Shown piece after piece: positions 6,230 to 11,605 of a DNA stretch of 11,605 bases (position 1 is its first letter; the number at the start of each line of letters is the position of its first letter). This DNA is from Bifidobacterium sp. UBA744. GTDB lineage: Bacteria; Actinomycetota; Actinomycetes; Actinomycetales; Bifidobacteriaceae. The stretch spans positions 1 to 11,605 of the forward strand of contig DBKS01000037.1 of NCBI GenBank assembly GCA_002298605.1, given 5' to 3'. The notes beneath the pieces were generated by a model. It saw only the letters and a list, made by a program, of their open reading frames with translations. It had not been told where the DNA came from and made no database searches. Position numbers and translations under genes: made by a program.

Positions 6230-8581
6230 CTATTGCCCGTTCTGCCGGTCATTCTGACCGTCCTGCTGCTGGCCGTCACCATCATTTGAATCCTGCTGGT
6301 TCGACGCGTCCTGCGATGGGGACGCGGACGACGAAGACGACGATGAAGACGAAGACGACGAGGTCGAGGATGCGGACGACGAGGTCGTCAGATACTTCGG
6401 ATCGGGATTGCCGTAATCGTTATTGATCGGAATGTTCGCCGAGGACAGATACGTCTCCATGAAGTTCTTCCACGCCGGCGTCGCGATATACGACCCATAC
6501 CATGTGTCATGGTAGACGCCGTTGATGGTGCGGTTGGTGAAGCCGTCCACCGTGCGGTACTCGCCCGTGCGCTTGCCGTTCTTGAGGACCTCCTCCTTCT
6601 TATACCCCTCGGCGTTGCCCACGATCGTGAAAGCCGCGACCTCGGGCGTGAAGCCGCCCGTCACCATGTACTCGTTTTCGTTGGTACCGGTTTTCGCAAA
6701 GGTCTTGCGCCCGTTGTCAAGCTGGGCCGCCTTGGCCTGGCCGGTGGGCTGCACCACGCCCTGGTTCATGGCGTAGGCCACGGTCTGGGCGATCGCGGGA
6801 TCAAGCGCCTGATGGCAGTTGGCGCTCGGCACCGGATACTCCTTGCCGGTGCTGTCGGTGACTTTCTTGAGCGCGATGGGGGTGCACTGCACGCCATTCG
6901 CGGCAATGGTGGCGTAGACGTTCGCCATGGTCAGCGGGGACGCGCTCACGCCGGCGCCAATCACCACCGGCGGATTGTATGTGGTGCCGATCTCCTGCAG
7001 CTTCTTGCCCCGGTCCGCCGCGGACGCACTGTGGAAGCCCATGTCGGACGCCGTGTCGAGAATGCTGTTCAGGCCGATGACCTTGAGCATGGCGGCCTGC
7101 GTGGTGTTGTGAGAATTCACCAAGCCCATGAGCGGGGATTCCGCAGTGCCGCGCACACCGCCGGAGTTGCTCACCTGCCATGTGACGGGAGCCTTGTAAT
7201 CGGGAATCTCCGTGCGTTCGTTGATGCTATTGGTGGCGGGCAGCACCTCGTTGATCGACCGGCCGTTTTTCATCCATGCGGCCAGGTTGATCGGTTTCCA
7301 TGTGGAGCCGACGGGGAAGCCCGAGCCTCCGCCATCGACTTCGTCCACCGCATAGTTCAGCGCGGTGCGGGTGCTGTCCGAACTGGCCGCATCGGTGGCG
7401 TCATACGTGCGGTTGATGCCGAAGCCCAGCACCTCGCCGGTGCCCGGCCGGATCGCCGCCATCATGACCTCGAATCCGGACGGGTCGTTGACGGGGATTG
7501 CGGTACGGGCCGCATTCATGGCGGCGTTGTTGGCGTTCACGTCCATCGTGGTGTAGATATCGAGACCGCCGGTTTTCAACAGCTGCTGGCGCTGCGCCAC
7601 GGTTTCGCCGAATTCGGAGGAATTCTCGATCTGCTTGACCACATACGAGCAGAAGAACGCGGCATCACCGGCAGCCATGCAACCCTGCGCCACGGAGGTG
7701 ATATGCAAGGTGTCCTTCACCGGCGTGGCCACCGCAGTGTCGTGCTCCTCCTGCGTGATATACCCCTCCTGCAGCATCAGATCAAGGGTGATGTTGCGTT
7801 CGCGCTCGGATTGGGGAAGGTTCGCCTCAACGGAGGGATCCGTTTTCTCGGGGTTCTTGGTGATGGCGGCGATCGTGGCCGACTCCACCACATTGAGGTC
7901 CTTGGCGGACTTGTTGAAATATCGGTGCGCGGCCGACTCCACGCCGTACAGGCTCTTGCCTCCGAACTGCGCGATATTCAGATAGCCTTGCAGGATCTCC
8001 GCCTTGCTGTATTCCTTCTCGAGCTGCACCGCGATCAGCATTTCGCGCAGCTTGCGGGCCACCGTCTGCTCCTTGGCGTGATAGGCGGCAATCGGATCGT
8101 CGTCCGCCTCGGCCTGGCTGACCAGCACGTTCTTCACATACTGCTGCGTCAGCGTGGAACCGCCCTGCGTATCATCATCCTTGATATACGTCATGACGAA
8201 GGCGCGCAACACACCTTGGAAATCCACGCCGGAGTGCTGGAAGAAGCGACGGTCCTCGCGTGCCACCACGGCTTTCTGCATGATGTCGGAGATCTCGCTC
8301 AGCGGCACCACCGTACGATTCTGCGTATAGAACGTGGTGATCAGCGAACCGTCGGAAGCATACAGATTCGACGCCTGGGGCAGGTCCGCAATGGAGAAAT
8401 CGATGCCTTCGGCCTTGAGATTCGGGGCGAGCGTGCGAACGACGGAATTCACGCCGAACACCGCGGGCACCAGAAATCCGCTCGCCACCACGCCACCGGA
8501 CAGGCAAAACATCAAATAGGCCAGCAGCAGCGTGAGGAAGCGCTTCACAGTCAAGGATTTCTTTTCAGGCATGCTGCCCAT
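6230..8581 (-). CDS. Class A penicillin-binding protein (peptidoglycan glycosyltransferase and DD-transpeptidase)
   Basis: This bifunctional enzyme (783 residues) polymerises and cross-links peptidoglycan outside the membrane. A short cytoplasmic N-terminus leads to a membrane anchor (about 14-45). The GT51 domain (about 70-245) has E109-D-R-R-F-F-Q-H-S-G and GGSTLTQQ at 140-147. The transpeptidase domain (about 340-705) has the nucleophile motif S426-T-W-K429, S490-H-N492 and K630-T-G632, so both activities look intact. From about 733 the tail is low complexity: twelve consecutive serines (741-752), then a Q/D/N/G-rich end. It has no PASTA repeats. The ATG at 8581 has a weak GGCGGG site; ATG 8572 is the alternative. 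It follows the CRP gene by 137 bp with a possible hairpin between, so it may have its own promoter, which I could not place. The family is certain. Confidence 0.95.
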   Translation of the reverse strand: MGSMPEKKSLTVKRFLTLLLAYLMFCLSGGVVASGFLVPAVFGVNSVVRTLAPNLKAEGIDFSIADLPQASNLYASDGSLITTFYTQNRTVVPLSEISDIMQKAVVAREDRRFFQHSGVDFQGVLRAFVMTYIKDDDTQGGSTLTQQYVKNVLVSQAEADDDPIAAYHAKEQTVARKLREMLIAVQLEKEYSKAEILQGYLNIAQFGGKSLYGVESAAHRYFNKSAKDLNVVESATIAAITKNPEKTDPSVEANLPQSERERNITLDLMLQEGYITQEEHDTAVATPVKDTLHITSVAQGCMAAGDAAFFCSYVVKQIENSSEFGETVAQRQQLLKTGGLDIYTTMDVNANNAAMNAARTAIPVNDPSGFEVMMAAIRPGTGEVLGFGINRTYDATDAASSDSTRTALNYAVDEVDGGGSGFPVGSTWKPINLAAWMKNGRSINEVLPATNSINERTEIPDYKAPVTWQVSNSGGVRGTAESPLMGLVNSHNTTQAAMLKVIGLNSILDTASDMGFHSASAADRGKKLQEIGTTYNPPVVIGAGVSASPLTMANVYATIAANGVQCTPIALKKVTDSTGKEYPVPSANCHQALDPAIAQTVAYAMNQGVVQPTGQAKAAQLDNGRKTFAKTGTNENEYMVTGGFTPEVAAFTIVGNAEGYKKEEVLKNGKRTGEYRTVDGFTNRTINGVYHDTWYGSYIATPAWKNFMETYLSSANIPINNDYGNPDPKYLTTSSSASSTSSSSSSSSSSSSASPSQDASNQQDSNDGDGQQQDGQNDRQNGQ

Positions 8582-8649
8582 TCTAAGGACCCGCCTCTAC
8601 CGCGCCAACAAGCCGCGGAAGAAAGCCTTACGGTATGTCCACGATTGGT

Positions 8650-8689
8650 TTTCCCAGCTGAATGCCGACTGGCAGACGTCTGCGGGAAA
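8650..8689 (-). terminator. Hairpin between the CRP and PBP genes, possible terminator
   Basis: TTTCCC (8650-8655) and GGGAAA (8684-8689) can pair, extended by GC/GC after a bulged A. The interior holds a perfect 12-bp palindrome, GCAGACGTCTGC (8672-8683), and a GCC-GACT-GGC mini-stem. It starts 30 bp past the CRP stop. There is no T tract on the minus strand, so it may instead be a regulatory site or leader structure for the PBP gene. Confidence 0.35.
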
Positions 8690-8718
8690 CAGGAACAACC
8701 ACCGGAAGTGACCTGAAA

Positions 8719-9432
8719 TCAGCGCTTCGACCGGCGAATCAGCATGCCGGGCTGGAAGATGATAATCGAACGGCCCTTGCGCGCGATCCAGCCGCGATTG
8801 TCGAAGTCCATGAGCGCCTTGTTGACGGTTTCGCGCGAGGCGCCCACCAGTTGGGCCATTTCCTCCTGGGTCAGATCGTGCGGCACCATGAGGCCGGCTT
8901 CGATCGGCTCTCCGAAGCGGCGGGCAAGGTCGATGAGCGTTTTGGCCAAACGGGCCGGCACATCCATAAACACCAGATCGGAGAAACGCTCATTATTGGC
9001 GCGCAGACGCCTCGCCAGCACCTGCAGCATATCCACGGCCACGCGCGGATGCTCGTCAAGCCAGGCGAACAGATCGTCATGCTCCAGCGACACCACGGTG
9101 GTGCCGTTGGTCATGGCCACGGCCGACGCCGTACGCGGTCCGCCCGTGGGATCGAAGACGGGAATCTCGCCGAGTATTTCGCCATGCCCGTGGATGGACA
9201 GCAGCTGCACACGATGGTCATCCGATTGGCGGGTGAGCTTCACGCGGCCGTTTTCCAGCACGTACATGCGATGGTCCTCATCGCCTTCACGGAAAATGTA
9301 GCCGCCTTTGTTCAACGTCCAGCGCTTGAGATGCGGGATCAGTTGCGCGGCTTCCGCACGCGAGACCTGCTTGAACAACGCGGTGCGCAACAACGTGTTA
9401 TCCTCGCCGAAACTCCCGTCAGAAGTAATCAC
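8719..9432 (-). CDS. crp: CRP/FNR-family transcriptional regulator (GlxR-like)
   Basis: This global regulator (237 residues) resembles actinobacterial GlxR/CRP. The cyclic-nucleotide-binding domain (about 15-125) carries ILGEI at 86-90 and PRTASA at 99-104, which match the Gly-Glu and Arg-Ser/Thr residues that bind cAMP in E. coli CRP. A dimerisation helix (about 128-150) follows. The C-terminal HTH has DLTQEEMAQLVGASRETVNKAL at 186-207. Start choice: an in-frame ATG at 9441 sits immediately after AAGGAGG (9442-9448) with no spacing, while the GTG at 9432 lies 9 bases from it and is the proper start. A longer reading from 9480 is unlikely because it begins at the inferred transcription start. 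A good promoter lies upstream. The neighbouring class A PBP gene is a common actinobacterial partner. cAMP as ligand is inferred from the family. Confidence 0.92.
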   Translation of the reverse strand: MITSDGSFGEDNTLLRTALFKQVSRAEAAQLIPHLKRWTLNKGGYIFREGDEDHRMYVLENGRVKLTRQSDDHRVQLLSIHGHGEILGEIPVFDPTGGPRTASAVAMTNGTTVVSLEHDDLFAWLDEHPRVAVDMLQVLARRLRANNERFSDLVFMDVPARLAKTLIDLARRFGEPIEAGLMVPHDLTQEEMAQLVGASRETVNKALMDFDNRGWIARKGRSIIIFQPGMLIRRSKR

Positions 9433-9485
9433 GCTACGCATCCTCCTTGTAGTCGGGACCTCCTCGGCCGCATAAAACATGCAAC

Positions 9486-9514
9486 AGTATAACCGTTCAC
9501 ACAGACGGGGTCAG
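9486..9514 (-). promoter_or_regulatory. crp: Promoter of the CRP gene
   Basis: On the minus strand CTGACC (9509-9514) and TATACT (9486-9491) are separated by exactly 17 bp. Transcription would start near 9479, leaving a leader of about 47 bases with a strong AAGGAGG site. A single TGTGA half-site (9497-9501) lies in the spacer. The matching TCACA half is absent, so CRP autoregulation is only a possibility. Confidence 0.6.
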
Positions 9515-9541
9515 CGATGAAAACCGGCAGCCCAGCAGCGT

Positions 9542-10795
9542 CTAGGCGATGACGCCCGTCCATTCGTCGCGGCGATACCGCGCGTCGGCAAGCGCCCCGG
9601 CGCGGTCCAGCATGCGTTCGTCCAGCGAGGCGAAGGACGCCCCCGGCACACGACGCACCAGATGCCGCACGAGATGATCGAGGATCGCCTCGCGACTCAA
9701 CCCGGTTTGCGAGCGCAGGGGGTCCACGCGCTTCACCGCCGATCTGACCGCCTTGTCGCTCATCTTCTCCTTGGATATATTGAGCACGCGCGTCATTTTC
9801 ATCGCGTCGATATCGTACGAAAGCATGGTGTGGTGCAGCACCGCCCCCCGCGCACCCCGCGGCATGCGACGTTGGGCGGCGCCGCCGATCTTGCCCAGCG
9901 GCGAGGCGATGTCGTTGATGGGCCGGTAGCTGGCTTCGATGCCCAGTTCGCGCAGCGCGCGCATCACCCACAGATCGCAGAGGCGATACGAATCCTCAAC
10001 GCCCAGACCTTTGACGAAGTCGAGCGGCGCATACAGCGAATAGGTGATCACCGATCGGGGTTCGGCGAACATGGCTCCGCCTCCGGTGATGCGGCGCACC
10101 ACGGTGATGCCTTCGGCCCGCGCCTGGTCGCCGTTCACCTCGGCCCTCAGCGATTGGAAGCGTCCGATCACCACGGCGGAGCGATCCCATTGCCAGAATC
10201 TGATGGCGGCGGGCATCTCGCCGTTGGCCACGGCCTCGCCGATCGCCTGCTCCAGGCCCATCTGCACGGCCGGTTCGCGCGGCTCATCGCGAATGACCAG
10301 TGGATGCAGCACGGCCCAGCGACTGGCGAAATCGGCATCGGCGGTTGCATTGGCGGCGGGAGGGGCCGCCATGGCCGGCGCGACCGGCTCCCCCACTGCG
10401 CGACAGACGGCCACGGCAATGGTAACGGCATCGGCCCCGATCAGCCGCGATGACGGATGCGACTGCAACACCGATCGGACCGTCGCGACAAGTCTGCGAT
10501 AGACGGCGTCGGGAGATGTTCCGTCTGCTGCCGACACGCCCGACACGCAGCCTCCCGACGCGACGATCGCCGTCTCGATGTCCTCGATCAGCGCATGCGA
10601 CGGCTCGTCTCCACCAATGAAAAAATCGCCGTCAATCCGGCAGGCGGCGATACGTCGGCCGCGTCCGCCGCCGCATCGGACGTCATCGCCATCGTCCAGG
10701 AGCACGCTGGCGGCAATCAGCTTGCCTCCCGGCAGTTTGCATTCCCCCCGCGTCCAACGTCCGCGACCGTGCCCCATGGCGCTCATCGTGCTCAT
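9542..10795 (-). CDS. lplA: Lipoate-protein ligase A with N-terminal accessory domain
   Basis: This enzyme (417 residues) activates lipoate with ATP and attaches it to lysines of acceptor proteins. Residues about 10-132 match the accessory domain of lipoate ligases: KLPGGKLI at 20-27 and RIDGDFFIGGDE at 53-64. The catalytic domain (about 155-417) carries VVIGRFQSL at 208-216, RRITGGGAMF at 234-243, NDIASPLGKIGGAAQ at 294-308 with the expected active-site K302, and KRVDPLRSQTG at 355-365. The accessory domain is N-terminal, the reverse of E. coli LplA, where it is C-terminal; I recall the same fused order in other actinobacteria. The ATG at 10795 follows AGGGGAG (10804-10810) with 8 bases between. 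The open frame continues further upstream only as an antisense-like reading over leuB. The acceptor proteins are not visible here. Confidence 0.93.
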   Translation of the reverse strand: MSTMSAMGHGRGRWTRGECKLPGGKLIAASVLLDDGDDVRCGGGRGRRIAACRIDGDFFIGGDEPSHALIEDIETAIVASGGCVSGVSAADGTSPDAVYRRLVATVRSVLQSHPSSRLIGADAVTIAVAVCRAVGEPVAPAMAAPPAANATADADFASRWAVLHPLVIRDEPREPAVQMGLEQAIGEAVANGEMPAAIRFWQWDRSAVVIGRFQSLRAEVNGDQARAEGITVVRRITGGGAMFAEPRSVITYSLYAPLDFVKGLGVEDSYRLCDLWVMRALRELGIEASYRPINDIASPLGKIGGAAQRRMPRGARGAVLHHTMLSYDIDAMKMTRVLNISKEKMSDKAVRSAVKRVDPLRSQTGLSREAILDHLVRHLVRRVPGASFASLDERMLDRAGALADARYRRDEWTGVIA

Positions 10796-10822
10796 CGACC
10801 CCGCTCCCCTCTCTGAACGACA

Positions 10823-10859
10823 TTGGCGTTTGCCCGACGAGACACCGGGCAAACGCCAA
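10823..10859 (-). terminator. Perfect 14-bp hairpin between leuB and lplA
   Basis: TTGGCGTTTGCCCG (10823-10836) and CGGGCAAACGCCAA (10846-10859) are exact inverse complements around a 9-base loop. The element begins 21 bp past the leuB stop. It lacks a following T tract in either direction, yet its position and stability suit a leuB terminator. It also lies just upstream of the lplA ribosome site, so attenuation of read-through into lplA is an alternative. Confidence 0.65.
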
Positions 10860-10880
10860 CCTATCGCAGCAGCGGCGCAC

Positions 10881-11605
10881 TCACAAGCGGGCCAGAATAT
10901 CCTTGCCGACCTGTTCGGTCGAGCGCTTGGCGGATCCCAGCTCCTCGATGTCTGCTTCGACGGCCGCGTCGATTCGGGCGGCGGCCGCGTCGAAACCGAG
11001 ATGGCGCAGCAGCATTGCGGCCGAAAGGATCGCGGCGGTGGGGTTCGCGACGCCCTTGCCCGCGATGTCGGGGGCGGAACCGTGGATCGGCTCGAACATG
11101 GACGGGAATTCGTTGGAGGCGTTGATGCATCCGGAGGCGGAGTAGCCCACGCCACCCACCACGGCACCGGCCTCGTCGGTCAGAATGTCGCCGAAGAGGT
11201 TATCGGTCAGGATCACATCGAATTTGGAGGGGTTCGACACCAGGAAGATGGTGGCCGCGTCGATGTGCTGGTAGTCGTGCGTCACCTCGGGGTATTCCTC
11301 GCCCACGCGGTCCACGATGCGCTGCCACATGTCGCCGGCGTTGACCAGCACGTTCTTCTTGTGGACCAGCGTGACATGCTTCCTGCGCTTCATGGCCAGC
11401 TGGAAGGCGTAGCGCACCACGCGCTCCACGCCATACGCGGTGTTGATGGACACCTCGGTGGCCACTTCGTGTGGGGTGTTGCGACGTACGGCGCCGCCAG
11501 CACCGCAGTACAGGCCCTCGGTGCCTTCGCGCACCACCACGAAGTCGATGTCGCCGGGATTGGCCAGCGGCGAGGTGACGCCCCTGTACAGCTTGGACGG
11601 GCGCA
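10881..11605 (-). CDS. leuB: 3-isopropylmalate dehydrogenase, C-terminal part (runs off the right edge)
   Basis: LeuB oxidatively decarboxylates 3-isopropylmalate with NAD+ in leucine synthesis, in the cytoplasm as a dimer. About 241 C-terminal residues are present; the N-terminus lies beyond 11605. Visible family signatures are RPSKLYRGV at the edge, DFVVVREGTEG, the substrate and metal segment LTDNLFGDILTDEAGAVVGG, and HGSAPDIAGKGVANPTAA near the nucleotide-binding region. These match actinobacterial LeuB better than tartrate or isocitrate dehydrogenases. The gene ends at a TGA at 10881 (last residues ILARL) and is followed by a perfect hairpin. Its other leu neighbours, if any, are outside the window. 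Confidence 0.95.
   Translation of the reverse strand, partial: RPSKLYRGVTSPLANPGDIDFVVVREGTEGLYCGAGGAVRRNTPHEVATEVSINTAYGVERVVRYAFQLAMKRRKHVTLVHKKNVLVNAGDMWQRIVDRVGEEYPEVTHDYQHIDAATIFLVSNPSKFDVILTDNLFGDILTDEAGAVVGGVGYSASGCINASNEFPSMFEPIHGSAPDIAGKGVANPTAAILSAAMLLRHLGFDAAAARIDAAVEADIEELGSAKRSTEQVGKDILARL

Noticed and set aside
6509..8716. 735-codon plus-strand open frame opposite the PBP gene
   Set aside because: Antisense shadow; the minus strand encodes a PBP with every catalytic motif intact.
4509..10739. 17-bp near-match between the 4509-4525 repeat and lplA (10723-10739)
   Set aside because: One near-match of 16 of 17 bases is expected by chance at about this frequency in an 11.6-kb window, and the lplA copy encodes the conserved PGGKL motif.
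10796..11167. Upstream extension of the lplA reading frame
   Set aside because: It lies over leuB and the hairpin, is proline/arginine/serine-rich without domain features, and the ribosome site fits the ATG at 10795.

Overview
The window looks like a chromosomal segment of a Bifidobacterium or a close relative. It is GC-rich, the genes are actinobacterial in type (a GlxR-like CRP, LeuB of the actinobacterial clade, an actinobacterial fused lipoate ligase), and the first residues of the gene leaving the left edge match what I remember of bifidobacterial galactokinase. No insertion sequence, prophage, CRISPR array, tRNA or rRNA was seen. Both edges cut genes: galK on the left and leuB on the right.

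Left block (1-2253, all minus strand): a Leloir-pathway operon, transcribed leftward as DeoR-family regulator, galT, galK. The regulator and galT overlap by ATGA. The galT-galK gap (113 bp) carries three copies of an A/G-rich repeat. Upstream of the regulator is a promoter with a palindromic operator candidate. The -10 box sits so close to the ATG that the mRNA may be leaderless. The operon converts galactose to galactose-1-phosphate (GalK) and exchanges it with UDP-glucose (GalT), and the regulator probably senses a sugar phosphate.

Middle block (2399-6021): a DPM1-like glycosyltransferase on the minus strand is divergent from a dihydroorotate dehydrogenase gene (pyrD) on the plus strand. 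The pyrD gene has class 2 architecture but a cysteine where class 2 enzymes have their catalytic serine. It converges on an old-yellow-enzyme oxidoreductase (minus) that carries an unusual acidic N-terminal extension of over 100 residues. The convergent gap holds two hairpins and short tandem repeats.

Right block (6230-11605, all minus strand): leuB (partial), lplA, a CRP/FNR regulator and a class A penicillin-binding protein, read in that order. Hairpins follow leuB, the regulator and the PBP gene, so these are probably mostly separate units. The CRP gene has its own clear promoter. CRP next to a class A PBP gene is a familiar actinobacterial neighbourhood.

This is mostly core metabolism and cell-wall biology, and I see no undescribed multi-gene system. 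The best points for a second look are the atypical PyrD, the leaderless promoter and operator before the regulator, the metal-ligand losses in GalT, and the acidic extension and Cys-to-Asp change in the old yellow enzyme.
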